This document shows, piece after piece, positions 7,551-15,266 of a stretch of 18,497 bases of DNA (position 1 is the first letter of the stretch; each line of letters begins with the position of its first letter). Under the pieces are notes generated by a model, which was given only the letters and a program-made list of their open reading frames with translations, did not search any database and was not told the DNA's origin. Source of the DNA: Galactobacter sp. (GTDB taxonomy: Bacteria > Actinomycetota > Actinomycetes > Actinomycetales > Micrococcaceae); the NCBI GenBank assembly GCA_022712075.1, contig JALAHE010000147.1:1-18497 (forward strand), read 5' to 3'. The translations under genes and the position numbers were made by a program.

Positions 7551-7576
7551 GGAACCCATCCTGCCACGCGGCGGCG

Positions 7577-9232
7577 CTAGGCCAGGCCCCGCAACGACTT
7601 GATGAGCTCCTGAACCCGCGCCCCGTCGTCGAACATTCCCTTGGTCTGGGCGGCCGTGGCCGCCCACGGATCGGGAAGCCCCACCCGCTGGACCTGCGGA
7701 AGGCACTCGAGCGCGAGCGAGAGCGAGTCCCAGTTTGCGGCAACGACTGCCTCGGGGAAGCGCGTGATGCTCCTGCCGCGCGTCCACGCGCGCGTGTCCT
7801 CCGGCGGCGTCACCATGGCTCGTTCGATCGCCTCCGGGTAGACGAGCGACTCGATGGTGCCGCGCGCCATGAGCGCGGCCGCCAGGCCCTTGCCCGCGCG
7901 AAGGTCCGCCCACTGCAGATCGATGAGGGCGAGCTTGGGGCTGTCCCACTCGAGGCCGCCGCGTTCGCGATACCCCTCCAGGAGCGCCTGCTTGGCCTTC
8001 CACTCAACGAAACGCTCAGCCGTCCCGTCGTCGGCACGCAGGGCGTCGACGGCGCGGCGCCACCACGTGAGGGCCGTCGCCTCGGCGTGAGGCTCGGCAC
8101 CGTAGTGCAGCTCGGCCGCCTCGAGGTAGGCCTCCTGGATGTCGAGGGCGCTGAGCCGGCGCCCGCCGTCCGCCACGAGCACGGTGCTCAGGGTGGGGTC
8201 GTGGGAGACCCGGGCCAGGTCCCCCACGGGATCGGCCAGCGTGATGGCGGGGGCGAGCCCGTCCTCGATGAGCCGCAGCGCGAGCGAGGTGGAGCCGAGC
8301 CGGACGAGCGCCGAGGTCGGCACGAGGTTTGCGTCGCCGGGGATGACGTGCAGACGGCGCCAGCGCGAGTCGTCGGCGTGCGGCTCGTCGCGCGTGTTGA
8401 CGATGGGCCGGCGGATGGTGGTCTCGAGGCCCACCGTGTTCTCGAAGAAGTCGGCGCGCTGGGAGATCTGGAAGCCGGGGCGCTCGCCCCGGCGCCCCAG
8501 GCTGACCCGGCCGGCGCCGCACGTGACCTGCCGCGTCACGAAGAAGGGCAATAGGCCGGCGACGAGCGCCTGGAAGGGCACCGAGCGCGGCACGAGGTAG
8601 TTCTCGTGGGTGCCGTAGCTCTGACCCTTGCCGTCGGTGTTGTTCTTGTGCAGCAGCACCTCGGCGCCGAGGCGCTCCCCCGCGAGCTCGGCGGCGCGGG
8701 CCGCCAAGCGATCACCCGCGAGGTCCCACTCCACGGCGTCCCACGCGTTCGTGGTCTCCGGGGAGCTGTACTCGGGGTGCGCGTGGTCAACGTAGAAGCG
8801 CGCGCCGTTGCCGAGGACGAGGTTCATGAGGATGGAGGACTCCTCCTTGAGCTGGGCCCACGCGTCGCCGTCCTCGAGCCCGATCTGGCGCGCGTCGAGG
8901 ACGTTTCCCTCATCGGTCAGCTGGCTCTCGTGGGCCTCGGCCCGGTCCAGGCTGAAGCCGCGGGCGTCGTCCAACGGGCGCTCGTGGACGTAGTCCCACG
9001 GCGCGCCGGCGCCGCGCGAGCCGAGCTCCTCGGCCACCTCCACCATGGCCGTGGTGACCGCTGCGCTGAGCTGGGTGGGGCTCAGTCCGGGCGCGCCGGG
9101 CGCCAGGACGCCGAACTCGGTCTCCGTGCCCATGATACGGGAGCCGGGGCGTAGCCCGGCTGGCGCCCCGAGCCCGTCGGCGCCGGGCCGGGGCGGCTGG
9201 GGCCCAACGTCGCGCGGCTGGGTCGCGCTCAC
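7577..9232 (-). CDS. dop: Pup deamidase / depupylase Dop
   Basis: Homologue of PafA that hydrolyses the C-terminal Gln of Pup to Glu and also removes Pup from substrates. The chain is about 551 residues if started at GTG 9232, which overlaps the ARC stop by 4 nt (GTGA). The conserved core begins IMGTETEFG (residues 33-41). Then follow the Dop-loop region (about 85-130), FYVDHAHPEYSSPE with the catalytic Asp (149), HKNNTDGKGQSYGTHENYLVPR and INTRDEPHAD-like VNTRDEPHADDSRWR. An alternative ATG at 9133 would start at MGTETEF and drop 33 Pro/Gly-rich residues, but it has no ribosome site. The overlapping GTG is preferred. In a genome without a proteasome Dop would be the main route for reversing pupylation. 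Confidence 0.94.
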   Translation of the reverse strand: MSATQPRDVGPQPPRPGADGLGAPAGLRPGSRIMGTETEFGVLAPGAPGLSPTQLSAAVTTAMVEVAEELGSRGAGAPWDYVHERPLDDARGFSLDRAEAHESQLTDEGNVLDARQIGLEDGDAWAQLKEESSILMNLVLGNGARFYVDHAHPEYSSPETTNAWDAVEWDLAGDRLAARAAELAGERLGAEVLLHKNNTDGKGQSYGTHENYLVPRSVPFQALVAGLLPFFVTRQVTCGAGRVSLGRRGERPGFQISQRADFFENTVGLETTIRRPIVNTRDEPHADDSRWRRLHVIPGDANLVPTSALVRLGSTSLALRLIEDGLAPAITLADPVGDLARVSHDPTLSTVLVADGGRRLSALDIQEAYLEAAELHYGAEPHAEATALTWWRRAVDALRADDGTAERFVEWKAKQALLEGYRERGGLEWDSPKLALIDLQWADLRAGKGLAAALMARGTIESLVYPEAIERAMVTPPEDTRAWTRGRSITRFPEAVVAANWDSLSLALECLPQVQRVGLPDPWAATAAQTKGMFDDGARVQELIKSLRGLA

Positions 9233-10857
9233 GCGCCGGCCGCCAGCGAGCGCACCTTCACGAGCCGGGCACCGCGGCGCCCGGACACGCGGGCCCACTC
9301 CTCGGGATCGCCGCTGGCCGGCATCTGACCCAGCTCGGCGAACTCGTCCTGCACGGCGTGGCGCACGAGCTCGGCGTCGAGGCCGCGCTCGCCGCCGGCC
9401 AGGACGCGCTTGATGGCCGCGCGCTTGGCGCGGTCCACGATGTTGCGCAGCGAGGCGCCGGAGACCAGGTCCCCGCGGTGCAGCACGGTCACCGTGCCGT
9501 CCTCGTCGGTCAGCTCCAGCATGGCCGTCATGGAGTCGCGGCGGAAGATCTCCTCCACCGCGACATCGCACAACCCGGCCGCGGCACCGGCCGCCGAGCC
9601 GTAGTGCTCCAGCTCGGCGGAGGCGAGCGGCACCGTGTCGTTGAGGTAGAGCGAGAGCACCTGGCCGGAGCCCTCGCGATCCGGGCGGCGGATGCGCACC
9701 TTCACATCGAGGCGGCCCGGGCGCAGGAGGGCCGGATCCAGCATGTCCTCGCGGTTGGTGGCGCCGATGACGAGGACGTTCTCGAGTTTCTCCACGCCGT
9801 CGATCTCTGCGAGCAGCTGCGGGACGATGGTGGTCTCGACGTCGGAGGAGACGCCCGTGCCGCGCGTGCGGAAGAGCGCGTCCATCTCGTCGAAGAAGAT
9901 CACGACGGGGTGCCCGGCCGCCGCCTTGTCGCGGGCGCGGTCGAAGATCAGGCGGATCTGCCGCTCGGTCTCGCCCACGTACTTATCCAGCAGCTCGGGG
10001 CCCTTGATGTTGAGGAAGTAGCCGCGCGTGCCCGCCTCCTCCGAGAGCGAGTGGGCCACAGCCTGCGCGATGAGCGTCTTGCCGCAGCCGGGAGGGCCGT
10101 ACAGGAGCACACCGCGGGGCGCGCGCAGCTGATGCTCTGCGAAGAGCTCGGAGTGCAGGAACGGCAGCTCAACGGCGTCGCGAATCGCCTCGATCTGGGG
10201 GCCGAGGCCGCCGATGTCGGCGTAGCGCGTCTCCGGCACGTGCTCGAGTTCGAGGGCCGAGTACCCCTGGGGGCGGACCACCTGGGTCGCGACCATGGAG
10301 CGCTGCTCCACGAGGACCAGTTCCCCGGGCCGCGGCGGGGTGGCGGTCAGCTCGCCGCCCAGCACGACGACGCGCTGATCGTCAGCGGGGCCGCTCACGA
10401 GGAGCCGCTCCCCCGGGAGCACCTCCTTGACCGTCATGAGCTCACCCGTCCCCTGCTGGGGAAGGAGCGCCACGACCACGAGGGCCTCGTTGAGCAGCAC
10501 CTCGGTGCCCGGACGCAGGCCCGCAAAGTCGACGAGCGGGGAGACGCTCGTGCGGACGCGGCGCCCGCCGTGGGCGACGTCGACGCTACGGACGTCCGCC
10601 GACTTGATGGAGGTCCCCGGAGCCGCCGTGCCGCCGCGGTGCACGCGCACCACCACGCCGTGCCCGAACGGCAGGTCGCCGTCGTGCTCGAGGGCCTGGC
10701 GCATGCCCTCCATCTTTTCGCGGGCGCGCTGCAGGGCATCGACAAGGCGAGAATTCTGGGTGCTGACCTCCTGGAGCTTGCCGGATAGCTCGAGGGCGCG
10801 CTTGCGGGCATCGCTCAACTCGGTGCGCAGGCCGTCTTGGGCCGCCGGGGTGCTCAT
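9229..10857 (-). CDS. arc: Proteasome-associated-type AAA ATPase ARC (Mpa homologue)
   Basis: Ring-forming AAA unfoldase that recruits pupylated proteins through an N-terminal coiled coil. About 542 residues: coiled coil (about 10-55), tandem OB domains (about 60-200), AAA domain with Walker A GPPGCGKT (254-261), pore-loop region DKYVGETERQIR (about 291-302), Walker B VVIFFDE (318-324), sensor IGATNRE and arginine motif LLRPGRLD. The start at ATG 10857 (MSTPAAQDG) is preceded by a strong AGGAGGAG; the in-frame upstream ATG lacks one. The C-terminus reads KVRSLAAGA and has no Gly-Gln-Tyr-Leu tail, the element Mpa uses to open the 20S core. First gene of the Pup operon. It probably acts without a proteasome, as in Corynebacterium. 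Confidence 0.95.
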   Translation of the reverse strand: MSTPAAQDGLRTELSDARKRALELSGKLQEVSTQNSRLVDALQRAREKMEGMRQALEHDGDLPFGHGVVVRVHRGGTAAPGTSIKSADVRSVDVAHGGRRVRTSVSPLVDFAGLRPGTEVLLNEALVVVALLPQQGTGELMTVKEVLPGERLLVSGPADDQRVVVLGGELTATPPRPGELVLVEQRSMVATQVVRPQGYSALELEHVPETRYADIGGLGPQIEAIRDAVELPFLHSELFAEHQLRAPRGVLLYGPPGCGKTLIAQAVAHSLSEEAGTRGYFLNIKGPELLDKYVGETERQIRLIFDRARDKAAAGHPVVIFFDEMDALFRTRGTGVSSDVETTIVPQLLAEIDGVEKLENVLVIGATNREDMLDPALLRPGRLDVKVRIRRPDREGSGQVLSLYLNDTVPLASAELEHYGSAAGAAAGLCDVAVEEIFRRDSMTAMLELTDEDGTVTVLHRGDLVSGASLRNIVDRAKRAAIKRVLAGGERGLDAELVRHAVQDEFAELGQMPASGDPEEWARVSGRRGARLVKVRSLAAGA

Positions 10858-10899
10858 GGGTGCTCCTCCTGAAGCTGATGGGTCGTCCCTCATTTTGCC

Positions 10900-10950
10900 G
10901 CGAGGGCGTCCCGCCGGCGACATCGAGTCCACCAGGCGAAACGCCCTCGC
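10900..10950. terminator. Inverted repeat between trmI and ARC
   Basis: Perfect 10-bp arms (10900-10909 GCGAGGGCGT and 10941-10950) with further CGCC/GGCG pairing inside. It sits 27 nt after the trmI stop and 43 nt before the ARC ATG, both on the minus strand. It could end the trmI transcript or form an attenuator in the ARC leader. No T-tract follows. The remaining 120-nt gap shows no clear -10. Confidence 0.45.
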
Positions 10951-10977
10951 TGCTGTTGCGCTCGCGCGCGGCCGCGC

Positions 10978-12084
10978 TCAGTCCTGAGCGTCGACCTCCG
11001 GGGTGCCCGGCTGCGGCACGGTGCGCTCCATCGCCTCCGCGAGCTCGGCGCTCACGTCGGCGCCGCCGGCCGCGGCGGTGCGCAGGGCCTCGCGGCCTGA
11101 CTTGCGCAGCTTCTTCACGCTCACGCCGCGCTCGCCCAACGCCTCCGGCACCCACGCCTCCTCGGCGTGGTCCTGGGTCCAGGCGGAGAGGTCCTCGGCT
11201 GAGTAGCTCGCCTCCTTGACGCGCTTGGCGTGCGGGATGCCCACGGCGCCGTCGGCCAGGCGGCGCGTGGTCATGAGGAAGCCGGTGTGCGCCACCATGC
11301 GGTGATCCGGGCGAACGGCGAGGCCGTCCACGTGCCAGCCGCGGACCATCGATTCGAAGGAATCGGGCTCGGTGAAGCGTCCGTCGGCGCGGATCGCCTC
11401 GACCACGCGCGAGAGCTGCGTGACGGTCGCGACGTAGTTGACCCACACGCCGCCGGGCGCGAGCACCGTGGCGACGGCGTCCAGGCACTCCCAGGGCGCC
11501 AGCATGTCCAGGACCACGCGGTCCACGCTGCCGAGAGCCTTGGCTTTCAGGACCTCCTCCTGGAAGTCGCCGATGGAGAGCGACCAGGCCGGGGGCATGG
11601 AGCCGAACATCGTTGCCACGTTGCCGCGCGCCACGTCGGCGAACTCCTCGCGGCGCTCGAAGGAGTGCACGGTGCCGCCGTCGCCCACGGCGCGCAGCAG
11701 CGAGATGGTCAGGGCGCCGGAGCCGACGCCGGCCTCGACCACATTGGCGCCGGGGTAGATGTCGCCCATCGTGACGATCTGCCCAGCATCCTTGGGGTAG
11801 ACCACTGCCGCGCCGCGCGGCATCGACAGGACGAAGACCTTCAGCAGCGGGCGCAGCACCTGATAGCGCACGCCCTCGTTGTTCTCGACGACGCTGCCCT
11901 CCGGCTCGCCGATCATCGCGTCGTGCTTGAGCACGCCGACGTGCGAGTGGAACTCCCCACCGATGTTCAGGGTGATGGTGTTGATGCGGCGCTTCTCGTC
12001 CGTGATCTGCACGCGTTCGCCGGCGCGCAGGGGTCCGCGCCGGTGATCGGCACCGGTCGGCGAGGCGGAAAGCTCGTTGTTCAC
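10978..12084 (-). CDS. trmI: tRNA (adenine(58)-N1)-methyltransferase TrmI
   Basis: SAM-dependent enzyme that makes m1A58 in the T-loop of tRNAs; the mycobacterial orthologue is Rv2118c, in the same neighbourhood. 368 residues: N-terminal beta domain (about 20-95, RVQITDEKRRINTITLN), Rossmann domain with motif I VVEAGVGSGALTISLL (115-130), acidic ribose-binding FERR (142-145), motif IV VVLDMLAPWE (191-199) and AYVATVTQL-type region VNYVATVTQLSRV. The C-terminal ~100 residues are an Ala/Glu-rich tail beyond the core fold, longer than in many homologues. Start GTG overlaps the stop of the upstream protease gene by 4 nt (GTGA) and is preceded by AGGAAGGA. The two are translationally coupled. Confidence 0.93.
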   Translation of the reverse strand: MNNELSASPTGADHRRGPLRAGERVQITDEKRRINTITLNIGGEFHSHVGVLKHDAMIGEPEGSVVENNEGVRYQVLRPLLKVFVLSMPRGAAVVYPKDAGQIVTMGDIYPGANVVEAGVGSGALTISLLRAVGDGGTVHSFERREEFADVARGNVATMFGSMPPAWSLSIGDFQEEVLKAKALGSVDRVVLDMLAPWECLDAVATVLAPGGVWVNYVATVTQLSRVVEAIRADGRFTEPDSFESMVRGWHVDGLAVRPDHRMVAHTGFLMTTRRLADGAVGIPHAKRVKEASYSAEDLSAWTQDHAEEAWVPEALGERGVSVKKLRKSGREALRTAAAGGADVSAELAEAMERTVPQPGTPEVDAQD

Positions 12085-13235
12085 TGCAGGGGTTCCTTCC
12101 TTGGACGGTCCTGGATGGCCGCCACGACGTCTTCTCGGCGCACGGCGCCGACGCAGCGCCCGGACTCGTCGACGACGAGCACGGTGCCACTGATGGATTC
12201 AAGGGCGGCGCGGGCGAGTCGATCGCCGTCGGCGTCCGTGCTCACGACAGCGCCGTCGTCGGCTGGAACGCCCGCCTGGCTGGCAGGGGTGCCCCCGCGC
12301 AGCGACTCGGGCACGGCGAGCACCGCCTCGGGGAGGACGCGCAGGAGGCCGCCGTCCGGGGCGCTGGCCAGCACCACGGTGCCGTAGAGGACGCCCGCCG
12401 CCTCGGCGCCCGCGACGCTGGTCCCTGGCGGGAGCAGCTGCACTGGGCGCAGCAGGGCGGAAGCCTGCAGGCCTTCGAGGTGCAGGCGCAGGCGCCCGTT
12501 CTGCAGCGAGCGCCCCGCGCCGCTCCACAGCGGCACCAGGACGAGCGCGAGCGCCGCAAAGGTGAGCAGACCCGGCGTGAAGCCCCCGCGCAGGAGCGCG
12601 AAGACGACTCCGCCGACCACCGCGATCACCACCACTCGGCCGGCCCAACCGGCGGCGATGGTGCCCTTGGCCTGGGAACCGGTGAGCTTCCACGCGATGG
12701 CCTCGACCACGCGCCCGCCGTCCAGCGGGAGCCCCGGGAGGAGGTTGAAAACGCCGACGGCAAAGTTCGACCACACTGCCATGTAGAGCAGCAGCTCGCT
12801 CACGCCCTGCGGCGCCCAGGTGTGCTGGAGCACCAGGCCGAGGCCGCCGAGCAGCAGATTGACGAGGGGTCCCACGACGGACACGAAGAGCGACTTCCCC
12901 GGGCTTTCCTCGTGCGCCTCGAAGCTCGTGTGTCCGCCCCAGAGGGTGATCTCGATGCTTGAATCTCTCCACCCGACGGCGCGGGCGGCCAAGGCGTGGG
13001 CCACCTCGTGCAGCAGCACCGAGACGGCGAGGATGAGCGTGTAGGCCAAGGCGACCGCGCCAGCGGCGACCCACCCGAGCTCGGGCAGGGTCCGGCGGAT
13101 CTGCGGGGCAAAGATGACGACCATGCCCACGGTCACCAAGATCCACGAGGTGGAGACCGCTACGGGGACCCCGGCCACAGCGCCGAGACGCAAGGGCCGG
13201 TCGTACCAGGGGCGCGTAGTTCCGGTGGCGGGCAT
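12081..13235 (-). CDS. Site-2 protease family membrane metalloprotease (M50, Rip3-like)
   Basis: Intramembrane zinc protease of 384 residues. Helices lie at about 28-45, 55-75, 115-137 and 148-166, with a further pair at about 195-245. The zinc site is HEVAH (76-80), completed by NLLPGLPLDGG (164-174), where the Asp is the third ligand. Both motifs are intact, so activity is expected. The C-terminal ~140 residues correspond to a CBS-pair position, but only the last unit (about 347-380, GTVLVVDESGRCVGAVRREDVVAAI) is recognisable; the first is Ala/Gly-rich and eroded. Substrates are unknown; relatives cut membrane-anchored regulators. The ATG has no ribosome site but TAGACT lies 7 nt upstream, so it is probably leaderless. 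It is coupled to trmI. Confidence 0.92.
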   Translation of the reverse strand: MPATGTTRPWYDRPLRLGAVAGVPVAVSTSWILVTVGMVVIFAPQIRRTLPELGWVAAGAVALAYTLILAVSVLLHEVAHALAARAVGWRDSSIEITLWGGHTSFEAHEESPGKSLFVSVVGPLVNLLLGGLGLVLQHTWAPQGVSELLLYMAVWSNFAVGVFNLLPGLPLDGGRVVEAIAWKLTGSQAKGTIAAGWAGRVVVIAVVGGVVFALLRGGFTPGLLTFAALALVLVPLWSGAGRSLQNGRLRLHLEGLQASALLRPVQLLPPGTSVAGAEAAGVLYGTVVLASAPDGGLLRVLPEAVLAVPESLRGGTPASQAGVPADDGAVVSTDADGDRLARAALESISGTVLVVDESGRCVGAVRREDVVAAIQDRPRKEPLQ

Positions 13236-13242
13236 GAGAAGA

Positions 13243-13248
13243 AGTCTA
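13243..13248 (-). promoter_or_regulatory. Putative leaderless -10 element (TAGACT) of the site-2 protease-trmI operon
   Basis: TAGACT on the minus strand fits TANNNT, with a 7-nt spacer to the ATG at 13235 and no Shine-Dalgarno site. It faces the divergent TACCGT at 13290, giving a compact 66-nt two-way promoter region. Confidence 0.5.
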
Positions 13249-13289
13249 CGGCGTGCCGCGGGCTGACCCGCCCGCGCGGCGCCGTGGCC

Positions 13290-13295
13290 TACCGT
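13290..13295 (+). promoter_or_regulatory. Putative leaderless -10 element (TACCGT) for the gene at 13302
   Basis: TACCGT fits TANNNT and ends exactly 6 nt before the ATG at 13302; there is no Shine-Dalgarno site between. It fixes the start codon of the downstream gene, whose frame stays open far upstream. Confidence 0.5.
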
Positions 13296-13301
13296 GGTTC
13301 C

Positions 13302-13871
13302 ATGACGCAGATTCCGGGGGCGGCGCGACCCACGTTGGTGGTGGGCAGGGGCGCCTCAGACGCCGGCGGGGCGGCGAGCCTGGCCGCCGAACGCTTGCGC
13401 GCGGCCTGGGGGCTCGCCCCCTCCCCCGCGCCGGTGCACGGAGCCGCGCCCGGCGCCGAAGCGGCCCTGGCCGCCCGACTCGCCGCCGAGCCGGGCACCC
13501 GGGTGCTGCTGCTCCTCGCCCAGTCCGGGCGGGCCAGCCACCGCTCGGAGCTGCCCCTGCGCGTGGACCCGCTGGCCGGCGGGGACAGTGCCGTCCTGCT
13601 CGTCACCGTGCCGGCCTATGCCGCCCAGGCGCCGCAACCGGCGGCCGCCGTGCGCCTCATCGAGGCGGCGGAACGGCTCATCGGCTCACCGGTGCTCGAC
13701 CGCGGCCTGTACGACGACGCCGAGGCGTGGCGCCGCGGCGCCGACGAACTGCTACTGCACGACCCGCGGGTGGCCTCGCTCGTGCGGGTGTGGGAGCGGC
13801 TGCAACCCTCCGGCCAGCCGTCCGGCGAGGAAATCGCCGACGGTTTCGCGCGCCTCCTCGGGCGCACCTGA
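13302..13871 (+). CDS. Protein of unknown function with CbiX-like N-terminus
   Basis: A 189-residue, Ala-rich soluble protein. The opening TLVVGRGASDAGGAASLAA resembles the first strand and loop of CbiX/sirohydrochlorin chelatases (consensus VGRGASDPDAN). However, the usual metal-binding histidines are not evident, so function is not assigned. Further on are a strand LLLLAQSG, a possible second strand VLLVTVPAYAA, and a helical C-terminal half (LIEAAERLIGSPVLDRGLYDDAEAWRRGADELL). There are no membrane helices and no signal peptide. The start is set by the TACCGT element 6 nt upstream; the open frame further upstream is antisense to the protease gene. It is divergent from the protease and convergent with mshC, ending just before a strong hairpin. 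Alternative: a lineage-specific protein unrelated to chelatases. Confidence 0.72.
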   Translation: MTQIPGAARPTLVVGRGASDAGGAASLAAERLRAAWGLAPSPAPVHGAAPGAEAALAARLAAEPGTRVLLLLAQSGRASHRSELPLRVDPLAGGDSAVLLVTVPAYAAQAPQPAAAVRLIEAAERLIGSPVLDRGLYDDAEAWRRGADELLLHDPRVASLVRVWERLQPSGQPSGEEIADGFARLLGRT

Positions 13872-13886
13872 GCCCCAGCCAACGCG

Positions 13887-13930
13887 AGACGGCGCCAAAA
13901 CCGGGTTCGGACCCGGCCTTGGCGCCGTCT
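13887..13930. terminator. Bidirectional terminator between the gene at 13302 and mshC
   Basis: Perfect 12-bp arms (13887-13898 AGACGGCGCCAA and 13919-13930), then an inner 6-bp stem (CCGGGT/ACCCGG, 13901-13906 and 13911-13916) closing a tetraloop TCGG. It lies in the 80-nt gap between two converging genes and reads equally well in both directions. Confidence 0.85.
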
Positions 13931-13951
13931 GGTGAAGCGGGTGGGGCGCGC

Positions 13952-15208
13952 TCAGGCCAGCGAGAGGCCCAAGAGCGCGTCGGCGGCGTCGCGCACCAAG
14001 GCCGTCGCGGCGGCGTCGGGCGCCGATGCCGGGGCGGCGGCCCAGGCGTCCAGGGCCGCCAGGGCGGCGGGCGCATCAAGGTCCTCGGCCAGCGCGGCAC
14101 GCAGCGCCGCCACGAGGGACTCGGCGCGCTCGAAGCTGGTCACGAGCGAGGCTGCCGACCACGCCGCCAGGCGCTGCGAGGCGGTCTCGAGCATGTCGTG
14201 CTCGTAGAACCAGTCGGCGCGGTAGTGCTGCGAGAGCAGCACTGCGCGGATGACGGCGGGTGCCACGCCCTGCGCGCGCAGCTTCGAGACGAGGACGAGG
14301 TTGCCAAGCGACTTGCTCATCTTCGCGCCGTCGAGGCCGACCATGCCCGTGTGGACGAAGTGCTCGGCGAGCGGGCGCTCGAGGAGCGCGGCCGTGTGCC
14401 CGGCCGAGAACTCGTGGTGCGGGAAGATCAGGTCGGAACCGCCGCCCTGCACCGTCAGGGTCCCCGGCACGCTGTGGGCAGCAATCAGCGAGCACTCGAT
14501 GTGCCAGCCAGGACGGCCGGCGCCGAGCGCGCGGCCCTCCCAGGCCGGCTCACCGGCGCGCTCGACGCGCCACAGGAGCGGGTCGAGCTGATCGCGCTTG
14601 CCCGGCCGCTCCGGGTCGCCGCCGCGCTGGGCCGCCAGCTCGAGCATCGTCGGAAGCGAGTAGTGGGACTCGTCGCCGAGGCTCCACACGGCGCCCTCGG
14701 CGGCGCGGGTGTCGAAGTAGACGTCGCCGTCCGGCTCCCCGTCAAGGCCAGGCACGCGGTAGGCAAGATCGCGGCGCACAAGCTCCTCGACAGCGTCGAC
14801 GATCCACGGGATCGACTCGACGGCGCCGACGTAGTGCTGGGGCGGGAGCACGCGCAGCGCTTCCATGTCGGTGCGGAACAGCTCGACCTGGCTCTCCGCG
14901 AGCTCGCGCCAGTCGACGCCGGTGGCGGTGGCCCGTTCGAGCAGCGGATCGTCGACGTCGGTCACGTTCTGCACGTACTGCACCTGCAGGCCGGCGTCGC
15001 GCCACTGGCGCTGTAGCAGGTCGAAGGCCACGTAGGTGTTGGCGTGGCCCAGGTGGGTGGCGTCGTACGGCGTGATGCCGCAGACGTAGAGCGAGGCCGC
15101 GCCCTCGGCCGTCACGGGGACGACGGCGCCGGCCGCCGTGTCGTGCAGCCGCAACTGCGGCGGGGTCCCGGGAACGGCGGGAACGGCGGGTGCTGACCAG
15201 GCATGCAC
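13952..15208 (-). CDS. mshC: Cysteine--1D-myo-inositol 2-amino-2-deoxy-alpha-D-glucopyranoside ligase MshC
   Basis: ATP-dependent ligase joining cysteine to GlcN-inositol, the third enzymatic stage of mycothiol synthesis; cytosolic. 418 residues, normal for MshC. It resembles cysteinyl-tRNA synthetase but lacks the anticodon-binding part. Visible: VCGITPYDATHLGHANTY with zinc ligand Cys43 and the HLGH signature (52-55), QNVTDVDDPLLERA, GRPGWHIECS (Cys239 zinc ligand), GGSDLIFPHHE (zinc/cysteine site) and KMSKS (296-300). ITPYDATHLGH is typical of MshC, where CysRS usually has TVYDLIHIGN-like sequence. Start GTG with AGGAG at 10 nt. It follows uppP by 58 nt, as in mycobacteria, and ends at the shared hairpin. 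Confidence 0.95.
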   Translation of the reverse strand: MHAWSAPAVPAVPGTPPQLRLHDTAAGAVVPVTAEGAASLYVCGITPYDATHLGHANTYVAFDLLQRQWRDAGLQVQYVQNVTDVDDPLLERATATGVDWRELAESQVELFRTDMEALRVLPPQHYVGAVESIPWIVDAVEELVRRDLAYRVPGLDGEPDGDVYFDTRAAEGAVWSLGDESHYSLPTMLELAAQRGGDPERPGKRDQLDPLLWRVERAGEPAWEGRALGAGRPGWHIECSLIAAHSVPGTLTVQGGGSDLIFPHHEFSAGHTAALLERPLAEHFVHTGMVGLDGAKMSKSLGNLVLVSKLRAQGVAPAVIRAVLLSQHYRADWFYEHDMLETASQRLAAWSAASLVTSFERAESLVAALRAALAEDLDAPAALAALDAWAAAPASAPDAAATALVRDAADALLGLSLA

Positions 15209-15266
15209 GAGGGAGGACTCCTAGGGGGTAAGACGGGCACGGCGCGGGGCACCAAGGCGCTGGCGC

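Noticed and set aside
7551..8003. In-frame N-terminal extension of Pup to over 200 residues
   Set aside because: The extra sequence overlaps dop, is Arg/Gly/Ala-rich and unlike Pup. The 63-residue form has the family length and start.
9233..9571. N-terminal extension of Dop upstream of GTG 9232
   Set aside because: It overlaps the ARC gene in another frame and is arginine-rich filler; the GTGA overlap gives a better start.
13253..15016. Long plus-strand open frame across the 13302 gene and mshC
   Set aside because: It shadows two well-supported genes and crosses the strong hairpin at 13887-13930.
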